A stretch of 64,000 nt of DNA, from positions 1 through 64,000 of the forward strand of contig NZ_RFFL01000017.1 in NCBI RefSeq assembly GCF_003696285.1, written 5' to 3'. Positions within the stretch are counted from its first letter, which is position 1; the number at the start of each line of letters is the position of its first letter. Shown piece by piece: positions 49,846 to 60,617 of the stretch. Source of the stretch: Stutzerimonas nitrititolerans (GTDB taxonomy: Bacteria; Pseudomonadota; Gammaproteobacteria; Pseudomonadales; Pseudomonadaceae). The position numbers were made by a program, and so were the translations under genes. The notes below the pieces were generated by a model that saw nothing but the letters and a program-made list of their open reading frames with translations, had not been told where the DNA came from and searched no databases.

Positions 49846-50853
49846 ATGGGTGTCGATCTTTCGCTGATCTGGGCCGTGATCATCATCTTCGGCATCATGA
49901 TGTACGTGGTCATGGACGGGTTCGACCTGGGTATAGGCATTCTTTTCCCGTTCATCCGCGACGAGTCCGACCGCGATGTGGCGATGAACACCGTGGCACC
50001 GGTCTGGGACGGCAACGAGACCTGGCTGGTGCTCGGTGGGGCGGGGTTGTTCGCGGCATTCCCGCTGGCCTATTCGGTGGTGCTGTCGGCGCTGTACCTG
50101 CCGATCATCTTCATGCTGATGGGGCTGATATTTCGCGGCGTGGCCTTCGAGTTCCGCTTCAAGGCCAGCAAGGCGCGCCAGCACGTCTGGGACAAGGCCT
50201 TCATCGGTGGTTCGCTGGTGGCGACTTTCTTCCAAGGCGTTGCATTGGGGGCGTTCATCCACGGCTTTCCGGTCGCCGACAGGGCATATGCTGGGGGGGC
50301 GCTGGACTGGCTGACGCCGTTCTCGGTGTTCTGCGGGCTGGCGCTGATCGTCGCCTATGCCTTGCTGGGCTGCACGTGGCTGATCATGAAGACTGTCGGC
50401 GACCTGCAGAAGCGCATGCACGACCTGGGGCCGCCACTGGTCTGGGCGGTGCTGCTGGTCACCGGGATCGTCAGCCTGTGGACGCCGCTGACGCATCCGG
50501 CGATCGCCGAGCGCTGGTTCAGCATGCCCAACCTCATCCTGTTCATGCCGGTGCCGATCCTGGTGCTGCTGTGTGCCTTCGGGCTGCTGCGGGCGATTGC
50601 CCGTTACGCTCACTACACACCGTTCCTGTTCACCCTGGCGCTGATTTTCCTTGGTTACAGTGGCCTGGGCATCAGCCTCTGGCCCAACATCATCCCGCCG
50701 GACGTGAGTATCTGGGAGGCTGCCTCGCCGCCTGAAAGCCAGGGGTTCACGCTGGTGGGCGCGCTGCTGATCATTCCGCTGATTCTCATGTACACGGCCT
50801 GGAGCTACTACGTGTTCCGCGGCAAGGTGAGTGCCGACGATGGCTACCACTGA
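49846..50853 (+). CDS. cioB: cyanide-insensitive terminal oxidase subunit II
   Basis: 335 residues with about eight hydrophobic helices; the family motif MDGFDLGIGILFPF near the N-terminus and WDGNETWLVLGG are diagnostic of CydB/CioB. ATG at 49846 follows GAGGGG. It overlaps the downstream small gene by 14 bases. Confidence 0.95.
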   Translation: MGVDLSLIWAVIIIFGIMMYVVMDGFDLGIGILFPFIRDESDRDVAMNTVAPVWDGNETWLVLGGAGLFAAFPLAYSVVLSALYLPIIFMLMGLIFRGVAFEFRFKASKARQHVWDKAFIGGSLVATFFQGVALGAFIHGFPVADRAYAGGALDWLTPFSVFCGLALIVAYALLGCTWLIMKTVGDLQKRMHDLGPPLVWAVLLVTGIVSLWTPLTHPAIAERWFSMPNLILFMPVPILVLLCAFGLLRAIARYAHYTPFLFTLALIFLGYSGLGISLWPNIIPPDVSIWEAASPPESQGFTLVGALLIIPLILMYTAWSYYVFRGKVSADDGYH

Positions 50854-51043
50854 GCGACCTCGCGGCTCCGAAACGGCGCAACCCGCCAGCCGAGCGCCCG
50901 AAACGGGTGCACCGCCGGTCAGACCGTTATGGCAGCGACTGACCTGGCTGGTGGTGATCTGGGCGGCCAGCGTGATGGCGCTCGGCGCACTGGCCTGGGG
51001 GATTCGCCAGTTCATGCAGGCGGCGGGGCTGAGTACACCCTGA
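50840..51043 (+). CDS. small DUF2474-like membrane protein of the cio operon
   Basis: 67 residues: a polar, Pro-rich N-terminus and one membrane helix (about 35-58, LTWLVVIWAASVMALGALAW). Small proteins of this kind (DUF2474) often end bd-oxidase operons and may be the equivalent of CydX, which stabilises the oxidase. Its start lies inside the end of cioB in another frame, so it is probably coupled. Function inferred from position. Confidence 0.75.
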   Translation: MATTERPRGSETAQPASRAPETGAPPVRPLWQRLTWLVVIWAASVMALGALAWGIRQFMQAAGLSTP

Positions 51044-51149
51044 CTGGCGACGAGCGGCTGCGGCCGGTCATCGTTCGTTCATCTTCTGTGGTTAGGTTCT
51101 GGCATGCACATTGAATGATGCAGACCAGCTCCCAGCAGAGGACTCTCCG

Positions 51150-51236
51150 ATGGACGATTACCAGGACGAAATTCTCGAATGGCACGCCGCGCAGCAGGAT
51201 TATCCGGAGCCTGCCGAGGATGCCTTCGAGCTCTGA
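51150..51236 (+). CDS. possible 28-residue acidic small protein
   Basis: An ATG at 51150 with AGAGGAC upstream begins 28 codons ending at TGA 51236: it starts MDDYQDEILEWHAAQQ and ends EDAFEL, very acidic and amphipathic, no membrane segment. It lies between the cio operon and the convergent AraC-family gene. It could equally be chance; conservation would decide. Confidence 0.45.
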   Translation: MDDYQDEILEWHAAQQDYPEPAEDAFEL

Positions 51237-51245
51237 TATTCACTG

Positions 51246-52283
51246 CTAGCTCTGCTCGATCCGCCGTTGCGCGCGACGGTATTCGCCCGGCGTCTGGCCG
51301 CTCCAGCGTTTGAAGGCACGTTGAAAGGCTTCCGCCGACGAGAACCCGAGCAGCCAGGCTATCTCGCCGAAGGCCGATTCGGTGTCGCGGATATAGGCCA
51401 TGGCCAGGTCTCGGCGAGTGTCGTTGAGAATCTCGCGGTAGCTGGTGCCTTCCTCGGCCAACTTGCGTCTCAGCGTCCAGACCGGCAACTTCAGCCGCTC
51501 GGCGAGCTGCGGCAGATCGGGCTCGTGCCCCTTGAGCAAGGGGCCGAGCAGCTGCGTCATGCGTTCGCGCAAACTGCGCGTGCGGGTGCGCTGCTCGAGT
51601 TCGGCTTCGCACAGCTCCAGCAGGTGATGCCAGGTGCCGGGGCAATGCTCGGGATTGCGCAGCGCCAGCATGGTCTTGTCCAGCCGCAGCTGGTTGCCCG
51701 CCGCGGCAAATTCCACCGGACAGCCGAACAGCGCCTCGTAACGCAGCGCGTGATCCGGCTCGTCGAACTCTATCCGTACCAGCGTCGGCCGTACCGGTTG
51801 TGCAGCGATTGCGCTCAATTGGCTGATCCAGCTGGCCAGCACGGTATCGACGACGAAACGGTTGTAGGCGTTGTAGGGGCTGATGGAATAGAAGCGCAGC
51901 CAGGCGCCTGTCGCATCCTCCTCGAAGGCCGAGCTGCCGCGATAATTCGAGGCATACAACGGTTCGAAACGGATCAGCGCGCGTGCCGCCTCGCGCACCG
52001 TAGGTGCCTGGGCCGCGGTAACGCCGGCCAGGCCGACATGGGGCGGGGTTTGCAATCGCCCCATTTCCAGCCCTAGCGCAGGGTCGCCGGCCAGCTGGAT
52101 CGCGGCATGACCCAGGCGCATGTAGCGCGGGATCGAGAGCCTGGCACGGGGTTCGGCGAGTCTCGCGGCATCCAGCCCATAGGCTTCCAGCAACGGCTGC
52201 GGATCGAGCTGCTTTTCCCGCAGCGCGGCGCTCAGGCTGTGCACGAAGCCCACCGAAAGATCGCCCAGCCTGACGCGCATCAT
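51246..52283 (-). CDS. AraC-family transcriptional regulator
   Basis: 345 residues. N-terminal ligand-binding domain of the arabinose-binding-like AraC type (RYMRLGHAAIQLAGDPALGLEMG), C-terminal double HTH from about 250 (LAERLKLPVWTLRRKLAEEGTSYREIL; FGEIAWLLGFSSAEAFQRAFKRW). Its ATG overlaps the stop of the upstream nitrilase-like gene by 4 bases, so the two are coupled. Likely target: the divergent fadH and/or its own operon through the direct repeat at 53363-53389. Effector unknown. Confidence 0.88.
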   Translation of the reverse strand: MMRVRLGDLSVGFVHSLSAALREKQLDPQPLLEAYGLDAARLAEPRARLSIPRYMRLGHAAIQLAGDPALGLEMGRLQTPPHVGLAGVTAAQAPTVREAARALIRFEPLYASNYRGSSAFEEDATGAWLRFYSISPYNAYNRFVVDTVLASWISQLSAIAAQPVRPTLVRIEFDEPDHALRYEALFGCPVEFAAAGNQLRLDKTMLALRNPEHCPGTWHHLLELCEAELEQRTRTRSLRERMTQLLGPLLKGHEPDLPQLAERLKLPVWTLRRKLAEEGTSYREILNDTRRDLAMAYIRDTESAFGEIAWLLGFSSAEAFQRAFKRWSGQTPGEYRRAQRRIEQS

Positions 52284-53290
52284 GGGCGTGCCTGCAGCCA
52301 GCGGTTGTGCAGCTGCACCGGCGGGCCGTGACGGTGTCGTGCCGGTTGCCGCGGCGAACCGACCAGATTCCACGGCATACCGAGGGTGTGGACTTTCAGG
52401 CGTGGCGTAATGCCTGCCGGTTCCAGCGCGTTCGGGCAGCTGGATTCAGGGTCTGCCAGGGCGCCGGGCATCACGATGAAGTCGGCATCCTCCGGTGGGG
52501 CCTGCCGATAGCCGTCGCAGCCGAGCGCTACCGCGAGCCTGCCGGCCGCTGTGTCCAGCGTGACGGCGCGCCTGTTCCCGGGTGCTTCGCTGTAACGGCG
52601 TTCGTAACGGCTGAGCGCGTACTTGTACTGCAACGGGCCGATGGGCTGGCCCTGGTGATCGAAGGTCAGGCTGACCTGCCGCAACGGCCCCGTTCCCACG
52701 TGCAGGCGCTGTCGTTCCAGATGGGGTTCGGGCAACACGATGGAGCCGGCCACCAGGGTGACCGCGTAGTCCCTGGCCAGGCCACCAAAGATCGTCTGGT
52801 AGTCCTCGGCCATCCGCCCGGCCTTGATGCGCAGGACTGCCTCGGTGCGGCGGTCCTTGCTCTGGTTGTCGAGCAAGGCGCGCAGGAACTTCCAGGGGTT
52901 GCCCAGCGCGGTCCATTGCATGGCGTCGCGCAGGCTGCGGGCCTGTTGCACTTCAGCCCGCTCGCCGAGCGCGAAGAGGCCGGTGCCGACATGTTCTGGA
53001 AGCACCACGATCGTTCTTTCATTCAGCAGTCCGGCAGCGCGGGCCTGTTCGAGGTAGGTGGCGAAGCGCATGTGCAGGCGTTCTCGGCTCTGGTAGTCGG
53101 CCGGGAGCAGCTTCACCTCAATGGCCAGCAGGTTGCCCGCGTCGCCGGGAGTACCTTCGTTCTCGATGGGCAGCGTGCGCAGGTCGGACAGTAACGGGCC
53201 GCTGCGGCGGTCCTGGGTCCAGACGAGGTAAGTCGCCAGCGCCACGGCGCCCAGTACGAAGGGAACGAGCAGTTTGAAGGTGCTACGCAT
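52280..53290 (-). CDS. membrane-anchored nitrilase-like (carbon-nitrogen hydrolase) protein
   Basis: 336 residues. Residues 6-23 form a hydrophobic anchor, with the rest probably periplasmic. A nitrilase-type triad can be placed: Glu99 in VVLPEHVGTG, Lys223 in LQYKYALSRYE and Cys258 in ALGCDGYR. The family hydrolyses amides or nitriles, or transfers acyl groups (Lnt); no substrate is evident. Start at 53290 (MRSTFKLLVPF) was chosen because it begins the anchor; no strong ribosome site. First gene of a coupled pair with the AraC regulator, divergent from fadH. Confidence 0.7.
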   Translation of the reverse strand: MRSTFKLLVPFVLGAVALATYLVWTQDRRSGPLLSDLRTLPIENEGTPGDAGNLLAIEVKLLPADYQSRERLHMRFATYLEQARAAGLLNERTIVVLPEHVGTGLFALGERAEVQQARSLRDAMQWTALGNPWKFLRALLDNQSKDRRTEAVLRIKAGRMAEDYQTIFGGLARDYAVTLVAGSIVLPEPHLERQRLHVGTGPLRQVSLTFDHQGQPIGPLQYKYALSRYERRYSEAPGNRRAVTLDTAAGRLAVALGCDGYRQAPPEDADFIVMPGALADPESSCPNALEPAGITPRLKVHTLGMPWNLVGSPRQPARHRHGPPVQLHNRWLQARP

Positions 53291-53308
53291 GATTCGAGGC
53301 TGCGCTGA

Positions 53309-55543
<2,235 letters not shown>

Positions 55544-55807
55544 GCTGGCGCCGTTTCGGTCGCAGGCAGGCTGAAACGTCTGTCTGCGCCATCACAGTTT
55601 CCCCGCGCCGCCCGACGAACCACCGGAACGACCGGGGGCGCTGCCAACGGAGTCACATTGCCCGTCCGGACTTTTCTCCTAAACTTGCCCCGACATAGTT
55701 ACAGCGCCTGCTGTTGAAACGGTTTGCCTGCCTTGCCAGGTCGACTTCATCCGTTGCTCGGCTGTTTCAGGCAATTGCGGCTCGGTGAGCCAGAGGGGAT
55801 ATCGGAC

Positions 55808-57169
55808 ATGCAGATCAAACCGCAGACGGTCGAGGCCGTACTGTTCTTCAATGACGGCGGTATCTGCAAGGAGATGTTGTACCCGGAGTTCGAAGCCATA
55901 CTCGACGGCGTGGTGAACTTGCCGGAGTACGCCGACCAGCAGATGCGCGCCGTTTATGTGCTGGTCAACGGACGCCTGCAGGTTCGTGCGGCGGTGTTCT
56001 TCTACCTGGATTTCAACGAGGACGGCTCGGCGGACAGCGGCTGGAACATCCCGCTGCGCAGCCTCGCCGAGCGGAGCGGACGCGGTCCGGACCTGGGCGG
56101 CGGCGCGATACGCCTGGCCTGCCGCAGCCAATGTCCGGTTTCCTGGCAGCAGATGCATCTCTGGGACCCGGAGCTGACCTCGGGAAACAACCATTTCGCG
56201 CTGTTGCGCGACCGTATCAAGCGCAACCAGCTGGGTCTGCTGGTCGAGGAAGAAGTGCCCCAGGCAGTGCCGACCGATCGCCTGCAGGTGGTCGCCGAGG
56301 AAACCTGGTACGCGCCGGCCCAAGCCGCCAAGGTCGCGGCCGTGAAGGCGGAGAAGCTCCAGCAGGAGCAGCGACTCAAGGCGGCTCAGTTGATCAAGCA
56401 GCAGCGCGCGCGCATCGCCAGCCTGGAGCAATTGCGTGAAGCGGATATCGCCAAGCTGCGCGCACTTGCCGCGGAACAACAGGAGCGCCTGCAGCAGGAG
56501 ATTCACGAGTTACAGGAGCGTCTGCGGCAGCAGGAAGAGCTCAATGCAGATCTGCAGGCGCAACTGATTGGCCAGACGGACAGCTTCCGCAAGCATCGTG
56601 AGGAGCTGAGCCAGCAACTGCGCATGCTCGAGCGCAACGGTCGCGCCGAAGCCGAAGCGGCTCGTGCCGCATTCGCGAGCGAAACCCGTGAGCAGGTCGA
56701 AGCGGCGGTGGCCGAACTCAAGGAACAGATCGCCATCCGCGACGTGGAGCTGGCCTACCGCAACGAGCTCGATACCCAGTTGCAGGAGGAAATCGAGCAG
56801 CTCACGCAGGCGCGGGACAAACTGGCTGCAAACAGCGCCGAGCGAGTGCTCGAGCAACTTTCAGGGCAGGGCGTGCAGTTCATGGCCTATCACCCCGGCG
56901 CCGGACACCTGACCATCGCCTTGCACGACATCGCCACCTATCAGAAGAACCCGCTGGCCTATGCCGCTGCCAGGTGCGCTGTCTCGGAGGAGCAGTATCG
57001 GCAATGGCTGCAGCATTATCAGGAGCCCAGTTGCGTGGCCAAGTTGGCGAGCGGCGAGCGCTGCGCAATGCCGCTGGACAAGATCGACAGTCCTGGCCGT
57101 TTCGTCGTCGGTGAGACCAACTGCTGCGCTCGCCACCGGGCGCGGGATCGGTTGCGCACCGGCAGTTGA
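55808..57169 (+). CDS. uncharacterised coiled-coil protein with C-terminal Cys cluster
   Basis: 453 residues, cytoplasmic. N-terminal globular domain (1-170; MQIKPQTVEAVLFFNDGGIC, FFYLDFNEDGSADSGW), a long coiled coil rich in Gln, Glu, Leu and Arg (about 175-350), and a C-terminal domain with Cys409, Cys419, Cys439, Cys440 and His443, a possible zinc site. Homologues exist in Pseudomonas (I recall them as hypothetical or DNA-repair/chromosome-partition-like by coiled-coil similarity only). It overlaps the next gene TTG by 4 bases. Confidence 0.75.
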   Translation: MQIKPQTVEAVLFFNDGGICKEMLYPEFEAILDGVVNLPEYADQQMRAVYVLVNGRLQVRAAVFFYLDFNEDGSADSGWNIPLRSLAERSGRGPDLGGGAIRLACRSQCPVSWQQMHLWDPELTSGNNHFALLRDRIKRNQLGLLVEEEVPQAVPTDRLQVVAEETWYAPAQAAKVAAVKAEKLQQEQRLKAAQLIKQQRARIASLEQLREADIAKLRALAAEQQERLQQEIHELQERLRQQEELNADLQAQLIGQTDSFRKHREELSQQLRMLERNGRAEAEAARAAFASETREQVEAAVAELKEQIAIRDVELAYRNELDTQLQEEIEQLTQARDKLAANSAERVLEQLSGQGVQFMAYHPGAGHLTIALHDIATYQKNPLAYAAARCAVSEEQYRQWLQHYQEPSCVAKLASGERCAMPLDKIDSPGRFVVGETNCCARHRARDRLRTGS

Positions 57170-58107
57170 GTGCCTTGGTCTCGAGCGCTCCCTTCGACCT
57201 GCCATCGGCTCCGCTTCAGTTGCTGACGCTCGACTGGCTACAGCAGGCCGGTGTCGAGGTCGCCGTACTGCGCCTGGATCGGGTCGATCCCGAACTGTCC
57301 GGCAACAAGTGGTACAAGCTTTCTCATCATCTCGCGGCTGCTCGTGAAGCGGGTTGCCCGGGCCTGCTCAGCCTGGGCGGACCTCATTCCAATCATCTGC
57401 ACGCGCTGGCGGCTGCCGGCCGCCGCTACGGATTGTCCACGGTCGGCCTGCTACGGGGCACCGAGCAGTTGACGCCGACAGTGGCGGATCTGCTCGAATT
57501 CGGCATGCAGCTGCACTGGCTGGGTTATGGCGGCTACCGCGCGCGCCATCGGGACGATTTCTGGACGCCATGGCTGGAATGCTACCCGGGCTACCGCTGT
57601 GTTCCCGAGGGCGGCGGCGGGCTGGTCGGGGCGTTGGGCTGTATTCCGCTGGTCGCGCAGCTCGACGCTCAACTGGGTGAACTGGGTTGGAGCGACCACC
57701 ACGGCTGGTGGCTCGCCGCCGGCACCGGTACGACGCTGGCGGGTCTGGTCATCGGCGAGGAAGGGCGACGCCCGGTTTTCGGTGCGCTGGCGGGACCGCC
57801 CTCGCATGCGGTTGCCCGGCAGCTCGGCAACCTGTTGGGCGAAGCAGGGATGCCGGACGGCGGCTACCTGTTGCTTGATGCCAGTCGCGGCGGTTTCGGT
57901 CGTTTCGACAGTGCCCTGATCAGCTTCCTGAAGGAGACCGAACACGCCAGCGGCATCCCGCTGGAGCCCGTCTACACGGCAAAAGCCATGATGGCGTTGC
58001 GCCTCTACGTGGAGGGCGGTTATTTTTCCCGGGGTACCCGACTCGTCTTCGTCCATACCGGCGGCCTGCAAGGCCGGCGTGCTGCCCTGGCGCAGTGGCC
58101 GAGTTGA
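57166..58107 (+). CDS. PLP-dependent D-cysteine desulfhydrase/ACC deaminase family enzyme
   Basis: 313 residues. The PLP lysine is Lys48 in LSGNKWYKL; the phosphate-binding loop GTGTTLAGL and the early LGGPHSNHLHALA motif fit the tryptophan-synthase-beta-like DcyD/AcdS family. The exact reaction (D-cysteine desulfhydration or ACC deamination) cannot be decided by sequence here. The start is a TTG at 57166 overlapping the previous stop; the next in-frame candidate start is also a TTG, at 57175. Confidence 0.8.
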   Translation: MSALVSSAPFDLPSAPLQLLTLDWLQQAGVEVAVLRLDRVDPELSGNKWYKLSHHLAAAREAGCPGLLSLGGPHSNHLHALAAAGRRYGLSTVGLLRGTEQLTPTVADLLEFGMQLHWLGYGGYRARHRDDFWTPWLECYPGYRCVPEGGGGLVGALGCIPLVAQLDAQLGELGWSDHHGWWLAAGTGTTLAGLVIGEEGRRPVFGALAGPPSHAVARQLGNLLGEAGMPDGGYLLLDASRGGFGRFDSALISFLKETEHASGIPLEPVYTAKAMMALRLYVEGGYFSRGTRLVFVHTGGLQGRRAALAQWPS

Positions 58108-58138
58108 GTACCGACCGATCGTTTCTGGAAGTTTATGG

Positions 58139-59245
58139 ATGAACAAGCCTCTGCACCCCGACCAGCTACGCAGCCTGACGCCCCTCAATGCGCTGTCGTC
58201 CCGACAGTTGCAGGAGTTGCGCAAGCAGTTGATCCCCCAACCCTTGCTCGCGGGAGAGCTGCTGTTCGGACCGGACAGCGCCCCGACGTCCAGCTATTTT
58301 CTGCTTGCCGGTGCGCTTGCATTGCAGCACGACGATGGCGAGGAGTGGCGTCTGCACGCCGGTACGATGGAAAGCCTCCATGCTCTCTCGGCCGGCTCGC
58401 GGGTAAGGCGGATACGGGCGCTGGACGATTGCAGCCTGCTGGTCATCGACAGCGGCGAGCTGGATCGCTTGCTGGCCTGGCGCCAGAGTTATCAGGATCT
58501 GCTGCTGGAGCTTGCCATGGCGGGCGAGCTCACGGATTGGCTGGAGGAGGCGCTGGAGAACCCGCTGTTCGCCAAGGTACCTCCGGAAAATATTCGACGC
58601 ATGCTCGGCGAGCTCGAGAGCATCGAGCTGCCGGCTGGATATGAATTGCTGCGCGAGGGCGAGGGCGGCGATTGTTGCTATTTCCTCAAATCCGGTCGGG
58701 CAGAGGTCATCAGCGGCGTCGGCAGCGACCGGCAGGTGGTGGCCGAACTGGAAGTGGGCGCCTGTTTCGGCGAGGAGGCGTTGTTGAGCGAGCGTCCGCG
58801 CAACGCCAGCGTCACGTTGCTCGAGGATGGCAGCGTGTTGCGCCTTTCGCGCCAGGCGTTTCTCGCCCTGCTGAAGGCTCCGGTGGTGGCGGAGATCGAT
58901 TATGCGGCGGCCACCGACCTGATCGATGCAGGCGCCCAATGGCTCGACGTGCGACTGCTCGAGGAGTACCAGCACGGACACGCGACCATGGCACTGAACA
59001 TGCCGCTGCACCTGTTGCGACTCAAGGCCCGCTTGCTGGATGGCAGCAGGACCTATCTCTGTTACTGCGACAGCGGCAAGCGCAGCTCCAATGCGGTCTT
59101 TCTGCTGGCGCAACTGGGTTTCACCGTCCATGCGCTGAAGGGCGGGCTGGATGCCTTGACGGCGGGGCAGCGCCAAACCTTGCTGAGCGAGCAGGGCAGT
59201 GGCTATGTAGCGCGTTCGGGAGGGCGAATCGAGCGCAGCGATTAG
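58139..59245 (+). CDS. cyclic-nucleotide-binding protein fused to a rhodanese domain
   Basis: 368 residues. Two cNMP-fold modules: a degenerate one (10-120) and a better one (140-250) with the phosphate-cassette-like CFGEEALLSERPRNASV. Then a rhodanese domain (255-345) with active-loop Cys310 in CYCDSGKRSSN. No DNA-binding HTH is seen, so it is not a CRP-type regulator. Suggests ligand-controlled sulfur transfer; inferred. Lies 31 bp after the PLP enzyme in the same direction. Confidence 0.8.
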   Translation: MNKPLHPDQLRSLTPLNALSSRQLQELRKQLIPQPLLAGELLFGPDSAPTSSYFLLAGALALQHDDGEEWRLHAGTMESLHALSAGSRVRRIRALDDCSLLVIDSGELDRLLAWRQSYQDLLLELAMAGELTDWLEEALENPLFAKVPPENIRRMLGELESIELPAGYELLREGEGGDCCYFLKSGRAEVISGVGSDRQVVAELEVGACFGEEALLSERPRNASVTLLEDGSVLRLSRQAFLALLKAPVVAEIDYAAATDLIDAGAQWLDVRLLEEYQHGHATMALNMPLHLLRLKARLLDGSRTYLCYCDSGKRSSNAVFLLAQLGFTVHALKGGLDALTAGQRQTLLSEQGSGYVARSGGRIERSD

Positions 59246-59268
59246 TCGCCATTCGTCGCTGTCATTCC

Positions 59269-60480
59269 TCAGAACAGGGCCAGCGCCCAGCCGGCAGCGC
59301 TGCCACCGGCAACCACCAGCCAGGCCGGCCATTTCCAGACTGCCAGGGCCATCAGGGCAAGCAGCGCCACGGCGAAGTCGGCCAGGCTGAAGATGGCATG
59401 GGTCCATACCGGATCGTAAAGGGCGGCAAGTAGCAGGCCGACCACTGCGGCGTTCACCCCAGCCAGCGCCGCTCGCATGGACTGGTTGTTGCGCAGACGT
59501 TCCCAGAACGGCAAGAAGCCGCTCACCAGCAGGAACGAAGGGGCGAAAATCGCCACCAGGCAGATCAGCGAGCCGGCCCAGCCGCTCGGCGTGTCCTGCA
59601 TCGAGGCGCCGAGGAAGGCCGCGAAGGTGAACAGCGGGCCAGGCACCGCTTGGGCCGCTCCATAACCTGCGAGAAAGCTGTCGTTGTTCACCCAGCCGCT
59701 GGAGACGACCTCGGTTTGCAGCAATGGCAGCACCACATGGCCGCCGCCGAACACCAGCGAGCCGGCACGATAGAAGGCATCGATCAGCGCCAGCACCTGG
59801 CTCGACGATGCCTTGGCGAGAACCGGCAAGGCGATCAGCAGCGCGAAGAACAGCCCCAGCAGTACCAGGCCAAGACGGCGACCCACGGGTGAGCCTGTGG
59901 CCCTGGCGGGTTGTGTAGCGGCGGGATGAATCAGCACGCGACCGAGCAGGCCGGCGAAGAGGATGACCGCCAGCTGTGTCCAGACAGCGGCCAACAGCAG
60001 CACCGCCGTGGCCGCTGCCAAAGCCATGGCGATACGCAGTCGGTCGGTACAGAGATTGCGCGCCATGCCCCATACGGCATGGGCGACTATTGCCACCGCC
60101 ACGATCTTCAGCCCCTGCAGGATGCCTGCCGGCAGTGCCTCGCCCCAGCTCGAGATGCCCAGCCCGAACAGCGTCAGCGCGAGGGCCGAAGGCAGCGTGA
60201 AGCCGGCCCAGGCCGCCAGCGCACCAGGAAAGCCGCCACGCAGCAGGCCGATGGCCAGCCCCACCTGGCTGCTGGCCGGGCCGGGAAGGAACTGGCAAAG
60301 CGCAACCAGATCGGCGTAGCCGCTTTCGTCGAGCCAGCGCCGCCGGGTCACGAACTCTTCGCGAAAGTAGCCCAGGTGCGCCACCGGACCACCGAAGGAG
60401 GTCAGGCCCAGGCGCAGGAAAATCAGGAAAAGCACCCAGCGACTCGCGGGCTGCGGCTCGCTGTTATCGTCAATCGTCAT
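59269..60480 (-). CDS. chrA: chromate transporter, ChrA family
   Basis: 403 residues with two homologous CHR halves and ten or more membrane segments; motifs LRLGLTSFGGPVAHLGYFREEFV, LCQFLPGPASSQV in half one and YRAGSLVFGGGHVVLPLLQ with AVPGPLFTFAAFLG in half two. Exports chromate or a related oxyanion. Start at 60480 (MTIDDNSEPQPA). Convergent with the cNMP/rhodanese gene. Confidence 0.93.
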   Translation of the reverse strand: MTIDDNSEPQPASRWVLFLIFLRLGLTSFGGPVAHLGYFREEFVTRRRWLDESGYADLVALCQFLPGPASSQVGLAIGLLRGGFPGALAAWAGFTLPSALALTLFGLGISSWGEALPAGILQGLKIVAVAIVAHAVWGMARNLCTDRLRIAMALAAATAVLLLAAVWTQLAVILFAGLLGRVLIHPAATQPARATGSPVGRRLGLVLLGLFFALLIALPVLAKASSSQVLALIDAFYRAGSLVFGGGHVVLPLLQTEVVSSGWVNNDSFLAGYGAAQAVPGPLFTFAAFLGASMQDTPSGWAGSLICLVAIFAPSFLLVSGFLPFWERLRNNQSMRAALAGVNAAVVGLLLAALYDPVWTHAIFSLADFAVALLALMALAVWKWPAWLVVAGGSAAGWALALF

Positions 60481-60562
60481 GCAAGGTTCGTTTGGTCGGA
60501 AGCGCCATGGCTTGGCGGAAAGGATAGCGGCCGAATGTGACAACTCCAATACGAGACCCCAC

Positions 60563-60586
60563 TGTAGGAGCGAGCTTGCTCGCGAT
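60563..60586. repeat. Pseudomonas REP element
   Basis: TGTAGGAGCGAGCTTGCTCGCGAT holds the GCGAGC-TT-GCTCGC hairpin core typical of Pseudomonas REP sequences. It lies between chrA and the DUF1853 gene. Confidence 0.75.
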
Positions 60587-60617
60587 CAGCCATCACAGCC
60601 TGAAGGAATCCGCTCCC

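Noticed and set aside
58166-60298. Long minus-strand frame spanning the cNMP-rhodanese gene and chrA
   Set aside because: It crosses two real genes on different strands and resembles neither; chrA is read in another frame.
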